NCBI RefSeq assembly: GCF_003363435.1
Contig: NZ_QRCT01000051.1
Location: forward strand, 106,254 to 170,253
Length of the DNA stretch: 64,000 nucleotides
Source: Anaerosacchariphilus polymeriproducens
GTDB lineage: Bacteria; Bacillota; Clostridia; Lachnospirales; Lachnospiraceae
Direction: 5' to 3'
Below are positions 32,177-41,014 of the stretch, one piece after another. Under the pieces are notes generated by a model, which saw nothing but the letters and a program-made list of their open reading frames with translations, searched no databases and was not told the DNA's origin. A program made the translations under genes and the position numbers. The number at the start of each line of letters is the position of its first letter. Position 1 is the stretch's first letter.

Positions 32177-32959
32177 TTACTTACGTGTACTCATTATATC
32201 TTTTAATGAAATGTCCGGATGGCTATATTGAAAGTTTTCGGTAGGTTTCATCCTTTTAAATCGAATTGCCTGTTGTGGACAATAATGGACACAAGAAAAG
32301 CACATAGCACAATTTTTTCCTACTAATGGTGTTTCTTTTGCAGCTTTTATATTATTACTACTGCATACTTTAGAGCATATGTTGCAATTGGTACATTTTG
32401 AATCAACTATTTCTATTTTGTCCATACCCAAATAAATATGGTTTACAAACTTCATAGTAGAACTTAAGGCTTTATCTAAAACACGTTTTTGGGGCATTTT
32501 AGTTGCACATCTCTTCTGGATTAACTTTGCATCCTTTTCTATTTTCATTTTTCCCTCTACCAGCATCTTCTCTTGATCTTCTGGTTTTGTCGGAAATATT
32601 ATACTATTATCCGGAAGTGCAACTTCATAAGCAGCACTTACAACCGCTCCATTCTCTTTGAAGACCTCATATAAATTATATAAAGAATTACCACTCATAG
32701 CCCCATAATTAGAATAAAGGAAGAGATGGCTTTTTGGGGACACCTTTAGACGTTTGGCAAATTCTTTCACAACATCTGGGGCTTCTAAAAAATATGTAGG
32801 ATAAATCACCCCTACAATATCTGTATCCACAAAAATTTCTTTGGATAATTTAACTTGGTTGATCGGAATCAGTGTTGTATCCTCTAGTTGTGCTGCAATT
32901 GTTTTCGTAATAAATAGAGAATTCCCTGTTCCTGTAAAGTAATATAATGTAGCTGACAT
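32177..32959 (-). CDS. EFR1-type flavodoxin-ferredoxin fusion
   Basis: 260 residues from the ATG at 32959 (AGGAGGTTATTTT upstream); an earlier in-frame start at 32995 falls in an operator. The N-terminal half is flavodoxin-like (YYFTGTGNSLFITKTIAAQL, VGVIYPTYFLEAPD, SNYGAMSG). The C-terminal half has two 4Fe-4S clusters (CTNCNICSKVC and CAMCFSCVHYCP). It should shuttle electrons in the cytosol. It forms an operon with, and lies downstream of, the ArsR gene, and an operator-like dyad precedes it. Confidence 0.88.
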   Translation of the reverse strand: MSATLYYFTGTGNSLFITKTIAAQLEDTTLIPINQVKLSKEIFVDTDIVGVIYPTYFLEAPDVVKEFAKRLKVSPKSHLFLYSNYGAMSGNSLYNLYEVFKENGAVVSAAYEVALPDNSIIFPTKPEDQEKMLVEGKMKIEKDAKLIQKRCATKMPQKRVLDKALSSTMKFVNHIYLGMDKIEIVDSKCTNCNICSKVCSSNNIKAAKETPLVGKNCAMCFSCVHYCPQQAIRFKRMKPTENFQYSHPDISLKDIMSTRK

Positions 32960-32975
32960 AAAATAACCTCCTCTT

Positions 32976-32995
32976 ATGTGCATGCATGTGCACAT
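32976..32995. promoter_or_regulatory. ArsR-type operator before the ferredoxin gene
   Basis: ATGTGCA-N6-TGCACAT, perfect 7-bp arms, just upstream of the ribosome site. A second, less perfect version (ATGTGCA-N6-TGCATGT) lies in the arsR promoter. Confidence 0.7.
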
Positions 32996-33034
32996 ATTGA
33001 ATATAATTTTAGGTACATCTAAAAAAGCATGTAC

Positions 33035-33451
33035 CTATTTTTGCTTTTCTATATAATCTTTATATGTGAGACCCTGACTATACAAATCGGTATAAATTTC
33101 ATCACAGCAAAATGACAACATCTCTTTCACTCCGGAAACCACTTTTTCTACTTTATGTAGAAATGCCAGACCATCAACTTGATAAATAGTCGATCGTGAC
33201 TGTTTTGTTTTAATTAATAGTCCGCCTTCAAACAAAAGCTTTAAATGACGTGATATAACAGAACGATCCTGATTAAAATGTCCGGAAATCTGTGTGATAT
33301 CCAACTCGCCTTTTAATGCCAGAAGTTTCAAGATATCAATTCGAATTGGTTCTGACAGAAGTTTAAATATACTAGAATCAAATATTTCATCTAACTGTTC
33401 TTTATTCGGTTTCTTTTTATTTTGTATACAACTTATATGATCTCTACTCAT
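33035..33451 (-). CDS. ArsR-family repressor
   Basis: 138 residues. Winged helix at 25-105: FKLLSEPIRIDILKLLALKG, DITQISGHFNQDRSVISRHL, LKLLFEGGLLIKTKQSRSTI. No CxC metal motif in the usual helix; FCCDEIY near the C-terminus could be a redox or metal site. The ATG at 33451 has no ribosome site and the -10 box ends 6 bp before it, so the mRNA is probably leaderless. It likely represses itself and the ferredoxin gene through the ATGTGCA dyads. Confidence 0.88.
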   Translation of the reverse strand: MSRDHISCIQNKKKPNKEQLDEIFDSSIFKLLSEPIRIDILKLLALKGELDITQISGHFNQDRSVISRHLKLLFEGGLLIKTKQSRSTIYQVDGLAFLHKVEKVVSGVKEMLSFCCDEIYTDLYSQGLTYKDYIEKQK

Positions 33452-33457
33452 AATAGT

Positions 33458-33487
33458 ATTATATGTGCATCATTATGCATGTGTCAA
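33458..33487 (-). promoter_or_regulatory. arsR promoter with embedded operator
   Basis: Minus strand TTGACA (33482-33487), 18-bp spacer, TATAAT (33458-33463). The dyad ATGTGCA-N6-TGCATGT (33463-33482) fills the spacer, so bound repressor would block the polymerase. Confidence 0.75.
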
Positions 33488-33510
33488 CTATTTTTTTCAA
33501 ATTAATAAAA

Positions 33511-35094
33511 TTAATCTAGTGTCATACCTTCTCTTTGGCACATTTCATTCATTATTTGATAAAATGCATGATCAGTATCCTGAAGTATACTGGCCCTTTC
33601 CAAAGCTTTACCAGACATTTCATTGTAAAATTCAGAATCCTGATAATACTTATTTATTTGCTCTCTCATTTCATTGTAATCATTTACACAGAACATCTCT
33701 CCAACATTTGCAGCCACATCGCCATGTTTGGTCGTAACAACCGGAAGACCTTTTGACATAGCTTCCACACAAGAGCTTCCTCCTCCTTTGCGAATAGGAT
33801 TTACGAACAAATTACAATGTTCAATAACGGAAAGAATATCTTCCTGATATCCTACATTATAAGCATTCGTCTTTAATATAGGATGCCTTTCTTCAAATTT
33901 TTCATATTCTTTAAAAACACCAATAAAAGCTATTTTTATATTTTCATTTAGTACGGATTCTAACATGACGATAAACTCCGAAGTCACTTCTATGTCTAAC
34001 CGGAAACCAACTACGGCAATTATAAATTCGTTTTCACCAAAACCAATCTGCTCTCTGGTTAAATTCTGCTTTTGCGGTACAAAACTAAAAGTAAAAGTAC
34101 TTTCAATAACATGGCTCTTAGGAATATCTAATTTTCTCAGTAATGCCAAATCTTTATCATTTAATTTTCTGCCCAAAGCCTGATAAGTTTCTGTCGTAAA
34201 TGCTAATTCTGAAAAACAAAGATTTAATCCTAATACCGGAACTAACTTACTACTCAAATTTGCTACCATACTGGCTGTACCTATATCAATGATAAACAAT
34301 GGTTTCAATTGTTTTATTGTATCTATCAGGACTTTTACATCAATAGGATTTGGCATATTCCGTTCTGACTGGACAAATGGTATTTTGACACCATTCCACT
34401 CTTGGTACTCTTTTTTACTATGCTCATCATTAAAGCAGGTTTCCAGTGTATACCCGGGAATAGCCCGTATTAAGAATGGTATTTCTCCTTCGCGTGTTAC
34501 TCCTTCTGTTGTATGAATCAGTAAACATTCCTTATGAAGTTTCTTTTTAATCATTGCGCAACGGTCAAGAGCCGTCTTGGTAGGTGCATGTGAAACATGT
34601 ACAAAATGATCTGTAATAACTAAAATTAAATTAGGGTTTCTTTCTTCTTTTGGTATTGGATTCAGTTCAAGTTCTAAATAATTTTCGTATTCGTTACACG
34701 ATTGTTGAGACAATTTCCAAAGTAGATATCTGGCGTTTTCCGTTCCTAACTTCTCATTTAAAATCAAACAGGCAAATAATTTATTACTCAAAAAATATTT
34801 TGTAGCAGGTCTTATTTTACTATTTGTTAATGCAAGTCCTGCAATTTCCTCCAAGTACTCTACTTTTCCAAACATTTGCATAAGAACTGAATTTAAATAG
34901 ATTCTCTTATACAAAAAATTAGATTCTATCAGATTTTTAATCTGTTGTTCCACCCAATCTTTCTCACCTTGTGCTAATTCCGAAACCTTTTCATCTAACT
35001 CTAAAAAAAGCATTTGTAATTTTTCAGATACATAATCTTCATATTGAGTAATCTCTTCACTTATAATTTCTAGTAGTTTCTTTGTCTGTTCCAT
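33511..35094 (-). CDS. GT-B glycosyltransferase of the flagellar cluster
   Basis: About 527 residues from the ATG at 35094, which overlaps the previous stop as TAATG and follows GGAGG. An N-terminal helical region (1-150) is followed by two Rossmann-like lobes. The C-terminal one resembles glycosyltransferase family 4 (IAVVGFRLD, AYNVGYQEDILSVIEHCNLF, NPIRKGGGSSCVEAMSKGLP with the sugar-nucleotide-binding Glu). It is the last of three glycosyltransferase-type genes behind the flagellins and probably extends the flagellin glycan. Confidence 0.8.
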   Translation of the reverse strand: MEQTKKLLEIISEEITQYEDYVSEKLQMLFLELDEKVSELAQGEKDWVEQQIKNLIESNFLYKRIYLNSVLMQMFGKVEYLEEIAGLALTNSKIRPATKYFLSNKLFACLILNEKLGTENARYLLWKLSQQSCNEYENYLELELNPIPKEERNPNLILVITDHFVHVSHAPTKTALDRCAMIKKKLHKECLLIHTTEGVTREGEIPFLIRAIPGYTLETCFNDEHSKKEYQEWNGVKIPFVQSERNMPNPIDVKVLIDTIKQLKPLFIIDIGTASMVANLSSKLVPVLGLNLCFSELAFTTETYQALGRKLNDKDLALLRKLDIPKSHVIESTFTFSFVPQKQNLTREQIGFGENEFIIAVVGFRLDIEVTSEFIVMLESVLNENIKIAFIGVFKEYEKFEERHPILKTNAYNVGYQEDILSVIEHCNLFVNPIRKGGGSSCVEAMSKGLPVVTTKHGDVAANVGEMFCVNDYNEMREQINKYYQDSEFYNEMSGKALERASILQDTDHAFYQIMNEMCQREGMTLD

Positions 35095-36245
35095 TATGAT
35101 TCCTCCACTATCCAGTCTAATAATTCTTGTCCACGTTTTTTCCATGTATGATCAGCCTCTGATTTTTCTTTTCCAGCTAATGCTATTTCTTTTGCTTTTT
35201 CATTCTGATTTAAATACTCTTGAATGAGTCCGGGTAATTTTTCTACTTCTTTTAAATCATAAAAAACTAATTCTTTTTTATCGGTAAATACTTCTTCTAA
35301 ATATTCACTTCTGTCTGTCATGCATAATGCGCCATTCATCATGGTAGTAAATACTCTTTCATGTGAGCCTTTTTTGAACCAGGGCATTACATTTAACACT
35401 ATTTTAGCCTGTCCCATTAACTCTAAGCTTTCCATATAAGAAACGCTTTCATGGATGTGAATAAAGTCTGTCTGATTTCCATCAAATTCCTCCCATCCAT
35501 TTCCGTAAACTTCGACAGTAACACCGTTCTCTCCTAGCGTTCGAATTACTTTATCCCTATAATAAGCCCTGATATACTCATCAATAAACACTAAATCTGA
35601 CATAATTTCTGACATATCGGAATTCGTCATCTTTAACTGCCTCATTTCAAGCTGATATAATAAAGCTTGTTCCATTGTCCACTGTGTTTTTGTTTCCAAA
35701 ATCTTGCAAGTATCCACGATAAGTTCTCGCATACCATTAGGAATTCGTTCTGTATATTCCAACTTTTTCTTAGGGTTTTCATAACTACCTAAAAATAATA
35801 CATCAATTTTTCGGTTTTTATATTCTTCTATTCTATCCTGTCCTATTCCTCCATGAGGAACAAATTTAATCCTATCTAAATGTGGATAATATTTTTTTAA
35901 ATAGTCTATATGATCCTTATCTATTGTAGTGACATAATAAGGTTTATGTTGACGCATTAATCTTTTATGATGATACATAGGATGATCGACCAGAAATGCA
36001 ACATACTTTTGTTTAAAAAAAGTGTACAGTCTATCATGTCCCATTAATATCCCATTAATATCGAAAATAAAATCATATTCATATTCACCTGTCAGTGCCT
36101 GCGCCAGTAAATCCATATAATTTTCATTTGCTCTATCAATCGTTAAGATTTCACATCCATTTATTTCGAATCCTTTTATTATTTCTTTCAAAAATAAACC
36201 CAGTACATCGTATTGTGACGTTCCTATAAAGACAATTCCACGCAT
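35094..36245 (-). CDS. CgeB/DUF3880-type glycosyltransferase
   Basis: 383 residues. ATG at 36245 is chosen since GGGGTGA lies 9 nt upstream and the preceding stop at 36247 almost touches it. Pattern of CgeB-like enzymes: FIFDINGIL, AFLVDHPMYHHKRLMRQH, KFVPHGGIG, VLFLGSYENPKKK and the C-terminal NVMPWFKKGSHERVFTTMMN with TDRSEYLEEVF. It is a GT-B enzyme of unknown donor. Placed between maf and another glycosyltransferase, it should act on the flagellin glycan. Confidence 0.83.
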   Translation of the reverse strand: MRGIVFIGTSQYDVLGLFLKEIIKGFEINGCEILTIDRANENYMDLLAQALTGEYEYDFIFDINGILMGHDRLYTFFKQKYVAFLVDHPMYHHKRLMRQHKPYYVTTIDKDHIDYLKKYYPHLDRIKFVPHGGIGQDRIEEYKNRKIDVLFLGSYENPKKKLEYTERIPNGMRELIVDTCKILETKTQWTMEQALLYQLEMRQLKMTNSDMSEIMSDLVFIDEYIRAYYRDKVIRTLGENGVTVEVYGNGWEEFDGNQTDFIHIHESVSYMESLELMGQAKIVLNVMPWFKKGSHERVFTTMMNGALCMTDRSEYLEEVFTDKKELVFYDLKEVEKLPGLIQEYLNQNEKAKEIALAGKEKSEADHTWKKRGQELLDWIVEES

Positions 36246-36246
36246 A

Positions 36247-38100
36247 TTATGATTCACCCCATTTCTCGTCGGCCATTTCCTCTATGAACGGTCTAATATA
36301 CTCGACCGCTTCCTGCATCATTTTAAAAATAGCTATTCCCTTATCTGAAATTGTCCTGCCTTCTTCTTGTATATCCTCTTTCACCATTCCTACATCATAC
36401 AAAATACTGTATTCTGTAGCTTTCATATAAGCTTTTACAATATTCATTAAAGGTTCTTTTTCCAAATCCCGATCTATCTTTTTTATTTTTTTAAAAAGTT
36501 TTTTAAATTCTTCACTGTCTAGCTGGTTCTTTTGAAAATATGACACTATTTTTTCATAGTATTTAATGCCCTGTTCTGTTTTTCTCTCAATGAAATCTAA
36601 CTTTCCCGGTGCATTTTTTGTATACTCATCAAATTCCTTAATCTGTTTTTCAGTGAACAGCTTCGGAATTTTGTCTATGATTTCTTGTAAATTTAATTCT
36701 TCTTTACATTCTGAAGCAATTGCCTCTTTCAAAGTCATAATATGTGTTCCATGGATCTTGGCTCCACCCTCTGTTGCATCGATAAATTTTACATTCGGAC
36801 ACGTTTTGATTTCATTCTCGAACCATTCCAGGTAGTGTTTAAAATCAAGACTCGTTAAGACCATCCCACCATCTACGCTTTCGACTTCTACCATTCTACG
36901 CTCTTTTAGGTCAACTTCATCCATCTTTTCTTGGAATGTTCCATCTGCATGCGTCTTATTTCCTGTAAACGCCAAGTCCTGTCCTACAAATATAATTGTT
37001 TTGGCACCCGCTTCAATTCCTACAGAAAATGCATTATTAGCTACGGACCCCCCGGTAGACAAAACGGTAGGTATTCTCTTTCCCTTTTCATAAAAATATC
37101 GAATATATCCGTTCCCATCATAAGAGAAAAACTTCTTCCCCCGATGCCTTTTCACGATATCTGTATTTCCTGACATTGTTAAAACCATTGGTATATCAAA
37201 CACTCTCTCATCTTCAAATAAAAGCATTGGTTTTCCCGGATCTACCGTAACAAAACAATGAGGTACTATATCCTCTTTTAATAATGGTTTTACGGCTGTA
37301 TCCGTTGCAATTAAAAAAGCTTTATTTTCTGCTTCTTTCAAATCTTTTATATTTTTATTTAACGATGGTCCTGCAGAAATAACAATAACAGGAATATTCT
37401 TTGGCAAGGCTTCACATAACTGCCCTACAGAGTATTGGTGGTAAAACGTCTTTAGATTGCCAATATAATTTTTGGGCATTTCCTTGTTAAATATCATTTG
37501 TGTATTACGGTTAAAAACACTACGTTCTACATGTTCCTTGATAACTTCCATATATTGTGTATACTCATTTCCAAATAACTTCATATAATTTGGATGGCAA
37601 AGATATTTTATATGCGGAAGATTATCTAATCCAACACAGATTCCAAGTAAGGTCTTAAAGTGTTGATTATTGAGCCCCTTAACAATCAGACCGACACGCC
37701 CACTCTCCAAGAACGGAAGATCTACGTTTTCTAACATACCTAGAAATATTTGAATACTAGGTTCATATAAAACGATGTAAACTTCTTTGGGAGTGACTGA
37801 AAGAAGTTTTTCAATATATGAAATACCTGCCATTCCATAAATTTGTATGACAGAATTGAATGGTATTTTTTCAAACTGATCTGCCCATACTTCAATCGAT
37901 TTTTTATCATCATAATAGCTATTCATACGCCATGTTTGATTTTCTTTTTCTATTTGTAAAACCGATTTATTATCAAGTTCCGTAAATTGTACCTGATATG
38001 ATATATCGATATTATCATCATAATTAACTATAGTATCTAGAAGGTCTTTATAATATTTTTCCAATCTCTTTTTATTTTTCTTATAGATGAATTCCTTCAT
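36247..38100 (-). CDS. maf: motility-associated Maf glycosyltransferase (DUF115)
   Basis: 617 residues, normal size. The central DUF115/GT-A-like domain has PVIVISAGPSLNKNIKDL, LIATDTAVKPLLKEDIVPHC, VTVDPGKP, STGGSVANNAFSVGIEAGAK and FVGQDLAFTGNKTHADG. The N-terminal domain carries IEVWADQFEKIPFNS and the C-terminus is helical. Maf proteins transfer CMP-activated pseudaminic or legionaminic acid to Ser/Thr of flagellin in the cytosol before export. This makes it the enzyme that would use the donors made at 10-19 kb. Confidence 0.92.
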   Translation of the reverse strand: MKEFIYKKNKKRLEKYYKDLLDTIVNYDDNIDISYQVQFTELDNKSVLQIEKENQTWRMNSYYDDKKSIEVWADQFEKIPFNSVIQIYGMAGISYIEKLLSVTPKEVYIVLYEPSIQIFLGMLENVDLPFLESGRVGLIVKGLNNQHFKTLLGICVGLDNLPHIKYLCHPNYMKLFGNEYTQYMEVIKEHVERSVFNRNTQMIFNKEMPKNYIGNLKTFYHQYSVGQLCEALPKNIPVIVISAGPSLNKNIKDLKEAENKAFLIATDTAVKPLLKEDIVPHCFVTVDPGKPMLLFEDERVFDIPMVLTMSGNTDIVKRHRGKKFFSYDGNGYIRYFYEKGKRIPTVLSTGGSVANNAFSVGIEAGAKTIIFVGQDLAFTGNKTHADGTFQEKMDEVDLKERRMVEVESVDGGMVLTSLDFKHYLEWFENEIKTCPNVKFIDATEGGAKIHGTHIMTLKEAIASECKEELNLQEIIDKIPKLFTEKQIKEFDEYTKNAPGKLDFIERKTEQGIKYYEKIVSYFQKNQLDSEEFKKLFKKIKKIDRDLEKEPLMNIVKAYMKATEYSILYDVGMVKEDIQEEGRTISDKGIAIFKMMQEAVEYIRPFIEEMADEKWGES

Positions 38101-38112
38101 GAAATGTCCCCC

Positions 38113-38445
38113 TTAGCCTGTAATTTGTTCTAACATATATTTGTATCCTTTAAATTGAGATAAAATTTCATAATATAGTGCATCATGCAGCATTACATCA
38201 TCTTTTTTTTCCATAGCTTCCATCATATGGTTCAATGATGTCATGATCATCTCCTTATGAATCACAACCCCACAGGAATTTAATACCTCTTCATTCTCAA
38301 ACATTACAGTAACTATCTCAGTAATATCGGAAACCGTTTCTTCCATTCCCAAATACACTTCCTGACCATTCCATTTCATCAGTTTTTTACTCTCTTCTTC
38401 CAAATGATCTACTACCTGATTCATCCTCTGTAAAAAAACCTTCAT
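38113..38445 (-). CDS. small helical protein between flagellin and maf
   Basis: 110 residues from the ATG at 38445, with GAAGGGAGTG upstream (the frame itself continues to 38532). Predicted all-helical and acidic: FLQRMNQVVDHLEEESKKLM, METVSDITEIVTVMF-like segments, ALYYEILSQFKGYKYMLEQ. No family recognised. The size and position are those of a flagellar chaperone or of a helper for the glycosyltransferase; neither is shown. Confidence 0.7.
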   Translation of the reverse strand: MKVFLQRMNQVVDHLEEESKKLMKWNGQEVYLGMEETVSDITEIVTVMFENEEVLNSCGVVIHKEMIMTSLNHMMEAMEKKDDVMLHDALYYEILSQFKGYKYMLEQITG

Positions 38446-38545
38446 GATTTCACTCCCTTCTTTTAAAAATATATGCCTCACTCTTGAGTATTTACTTAAT
38501 AGAAAATTTTGATTCTCAGACACATGATACAAATTTGATATAATT

Positions 38546-38574
38546 TAAGAAAGCCGGCCCAAAGACCGGCTTTC
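38546..38574 (-). terminator. terminator of flagellin B
   Basis: Stem AAAGCCGGTC / GGCCGGCTTT with a 5-nt loop and TTTCTT tail, about 20 bp after the flagellin stop codon. It is the strongest stop between the flagellins and the glycosyltransferase genes. Confidence 0.85.
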
Positions 38575-38592
38575 TATATGTTCGTTTCAGCA

Positions 38593-39417
38593 TTAACCAA
38601 GTAATGATAAAACGCCTTGTGTAGATTGATTTGCTTGTGCAAGCATTGATTGGCCAGCCTGTGCAAGAATGTTGTTCTTGCTGTAGTTAACCATTTCTTT
38701 CGCCATATCTACGTCACGGATACGGGATTCTGCTGCTGAAGCATTTTCTGAAGCTGTATCTAAGTTTGCAATTGTATGTTCTAATCTGTTTTGTAATGCA
38801 CCAAGTGCAGAACGTTGATCAGATACTAAGTTAATTGCTGATTGAATCATATCGATAGAGCTTCCTGCTGATCCGAAGCTGCTCATTCCTAATTGGCTTC
38901 CTGCTGCTCCTAATCCAATATCACTTGCTCCCATTGATACAATACTAATGGTGATATTTTGTCCATTGTTTGCACCTACTTGAAGATTAAGTCCTGATAC
39001 AGATCCATCAATTAAGTTCTTTTTGTTGAACTGTGTTGTACATGCAATACGATCGATTTCTTTTCCTAATGCACTGATTTCTTTTGCAATTGCCTGACGG
39101 TCGATGGATTGGTTCGTATCGTTTGATGCTTTTACTGCAAGTTCATTCATTCTTTGTAAGATTGAATGTGTTTCATTTAATGCACCTTCTGCTGTTTGAA
39201 TCAATGAAATACCATCTTGTGCGTTTGTTGATGCTTGATCTAAACCTCTGATCTGACTTCTCATCTTTTCAGAAATTGTAAGACCTGCTGCGTCATCTCC
39301 TGCGCGGTTGATTCTGTAACCTGATGATAATTTTTCTGTTGATTTTGCCTGTGCACCTGTTGTGATTCCTAATTGTCTGTTAGCGTTCATCGCTGTAAGA
39401 TTGTGTTGTACTACCAT
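38593..39417 (-). CDS. fliC: flagellin B
   Basis: 274 residues: start HNLTAMNANRQLGITTGAQA, middle GTEF-equivalent CTTQFNKKNLIDGSVSGLNL, end QGVLSLLG. It differs from flagellin C at 39521 in only two residues (Ser for Ala in VKASNDTN, Ser for Gly in EISALGK). It has its own leader with the GGA-loop hairpin at 39446-39461 but no visible SigD box in the 103-bp gap, so it is probably co-transcribed with flagellin C or served by an unrecognised promoter. Confidence 0.96.
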   Translation of the reverse strand: MVVQHNLTAMNANRQLGITTGAQAKSTEKLSSGYRINRAGDDAAGLTISEKMRSQIRGLDQASTNAQDGISLIQTAEGALNETHSILQRMNELAVKASNDTNQSIDRQAIAKEISALGKEIDRIACTTQFNKKNLIDGSVSGLNLQVGANNGQNITISIVSMGASDIGLGAAGSQLGMSSFGSAGSSIDMIQSAINLVSDQRSALGALQNRLEHTIANLDTASENASAAESRIRDVDMAKEMVNYSKNNILAQAGQSMLAQANQSTQGVLSLLG

Positions 39418-39445
39418 AATAATTTCCTCCTTGAATTTAAAGTGT

Positions 39446-39461
39446 ATAGCATCCTTGCTAT
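39446..39461 (-). promoter_or_regulatory. CsrA-type hairpin in the flagellin B leader
   Basis: ATAGC-AAGGAT-GCTAT: a 5-bp stem that displays GGA in the loop, about 18 nt before CAAGGAGGAAATT. A hairpin-loop GGA plus a GGA in the ribosome site is the known CsrA layout in the Bacillus hag leader. Confidence 0.75.
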
Positions 39462-39520
39462 TTTGTTATTATTTGGTTACTTTTGTTCCCTGCGTGCATT
39501 CATCAAAAGTATGATTTATT

Positions 39521-40345
39521 TTATCCTAATAAAGATAAAACACCTTGTGTAGATTGATTTGCTTGTGCAAGCATTGATTGGCCGGCCTGTGCAAGAATGT
39601 TGTTCTTGCTGTAGTTAACCATTTCTTTCGCCATATCAACATCACGGATACGTGATTCTGCTGCTGAAGCATTTTCTGAAGCTGTATCCAAGTTTGCAAT
39701 TGTATGCTCTAATCTGTTTTGTAATGCACCAAGTGCAGAACGTTGGTCAGATACTAAGTTGATTGCTGATTGAATCATATCGATAGAGCTTCCTGCTGAT
39801 CCGAAGCTGCTCATTCCTAACTGGCTTCCTGCTGCTCCTAATCCAATATCACTTGCTCCCATAGATACAATACTAATGGTGATATTTTGTCCATTGTTTG
39901 CACCTACTTGAAGATTAAGTCCTGATACAGATCCATCAATTAAGTTCTTTTTATTGAACTGTGTTGTACATGCAATACGATCGATTTCTTTTCCTAATGC
40001 ACCGATTTCTTTTGCAATTGCCTGACGGTCGATGGATTGGTTCGTATCGTTTGCTGCTTTTACTGCAAGTTCATTCATTCTTTGTAAGATTGAATGTGTT
40101 TCATTTAATGCACCTTCTGCAGTTTGAATCAATGAAATACCATCTTGTGCGTTTGTTGATGCTTGATCAAGACCTCTGATCTGACTTCTCATCTTTTCAG
40201 AAATTGTAAGACCTGCTGCGTCATCTCCTGCACGGTTGATTCTGTAACCTGATGATAATTTTTCTGTTGATTTTGCCTGTGCACCTGTTGTGATTCCTAA
40301 TTGTCTGTTAGCGTTCATCGCTGTAAGATTGTGTTGTACTACCAT
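39521..40345 (-). CDS. fliC: flagellin C
   Basis: 274 residues, nearly the same as flagellin B. N-terminal AGDDAAGLTISEKMRSQIRG and C-terminal ESRIRDVDMAKEMVNYSKNN helices build the filament core; there is no large surface domain. The SigD promoter lies at 40476-40503, with a leader of about 125 nt carrying the CsrA-type hairpin. It is the first gene of the flagellin pair. Confidence 0.96.
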   Translation of the reverse strand: MVVQHNLTAMNANRQLGITTGAQAKSTEKLSSGYRINRAGDDAAGLTISEKMRSQIRGLDQASTNAQDGISLIQTAEGALNETHSILQRMNELAVKAANDTNQSIDRQAIAKEIGALGKEIDRIACTTQFNKKNLIDGSVSGLNLQVGANNGQNITISIVSMGASDIGLGAAGSQLGMSSFGSAGSSIDMIQSAINLVSDQRSALGALQNRLEHTIANLDTASENASAAESRIRDVDMAKEMVNYSKNNILAQAGQSMLAQANQSTQGVLSLLG

Positions 40346-40372
40346 AATAATTCCTCCTTGAATTTAAAATTT

Positions 40373-40388
40373 ATAGCATCCTTGCTAT
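40373..40388 (-). promoter_or_regulatory. CsrA-type hairpin in the flagellin C leader
   Basis: The same ATAGC-AAGGAT-GCTAT hairpin as in the flagellin B leader, at the same distance from the AAGGAGGAATT ribosome site. Confidence 0.75.
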
Positions 40389-40475
40389 CTTAGGTTATTC
40401 GTTCCTTTGTTAATTGCACGCCTTAACAAAGTTTTAACTTAAGTATTGAAATAAGTAACTTCTTACTTGATTTAT

Positions 40476-40503
40476 ATATCGGTAGGTTTTTATAGTTACT
40501 TTA
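40476..40503 (-). promoter_or_regulatory. SigD promoter of flagellin C
   Basis: Minus strand TAAA (40500-40503), 16-bp spacer, ACCGATAT (40476-40483). Confidence 0.82.
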
Positions 40504-40524
40504 TACCTACATATATATTTTTTT

Positions 40525-41004
40525 TTATTTTTTTCGGTCCAGGAACTGTGGATCACTAATTGTAAGCTTATTCATGCTTTTATAATAATTTAATGCTGCA
40601 TTTTTAGATGCCTTGGATTTTTTTATCTTCGTACGCATTTTTCCAAACTGTTGTATTATCGTACTTTTATTACGTTCTTCCTGTGCTTGGATTTCCATGA
40701 CTTTACCTGTAATTTCTCCAATTAATCCTTGAAGTGTTTTAATCTCTTTTTGATATAAGTCTTTCTTCTCAGTCAATTCCTCTTTTACTCTATTATAAAT
40801 AGATTCAAACCCTTCATCTAACAAATTAAGTTCATCGATTAATTTGGCCTTCTCTTGAATATTATTTTCAAATTGATCTGTATCCATCATATCAACTTTT
40901 ATAATTTCTTTTTGTTCTTTATTTTTTTCTATGATTGCATCCAAGACTTTTATTTTCTTTTGTAAGCTTTCTATCAGGATAATAACGTATTTATTTTTCA
41001 CCAT
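40525..41004 (-). CDS. FliT-like flagellar chaperone candidate
   Basis: 159 residues, almost entirely coiled coil (KKIKVLDAIIEKNKEQKEII, AKLIDELNLLDEGFESIYNR, KTLQGLIGEITGKVMEIQAQ) with a basic C-terminus (MRTKIKKSKASKNAALNYYK). It follows fliS by 10 bp, the place of fliT or a FlgN-like chaperone in many flagellar operons. The sequence alone does not prove FliT; the basic tail with NYYKSM is also seen in related FlgN-family proteins. Confidence 0.7.
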   Translation of the reverse strand: MVKNKYVIILIESLQKKIKVLDAIIEKNKEQKEIIKVDMMDTDQFENNIQEKAKLIDELNLLDEGFESIYNRVKEELTEKKDLYQKEIKTLQGLIGEITGKVMEIQAQEERNKSTIIQQFGKMRTKIKKSKASKNAALNYYKSMNKLTISDPQFLDRKK

Positions 41005-41014
41005 CGCATACCTC

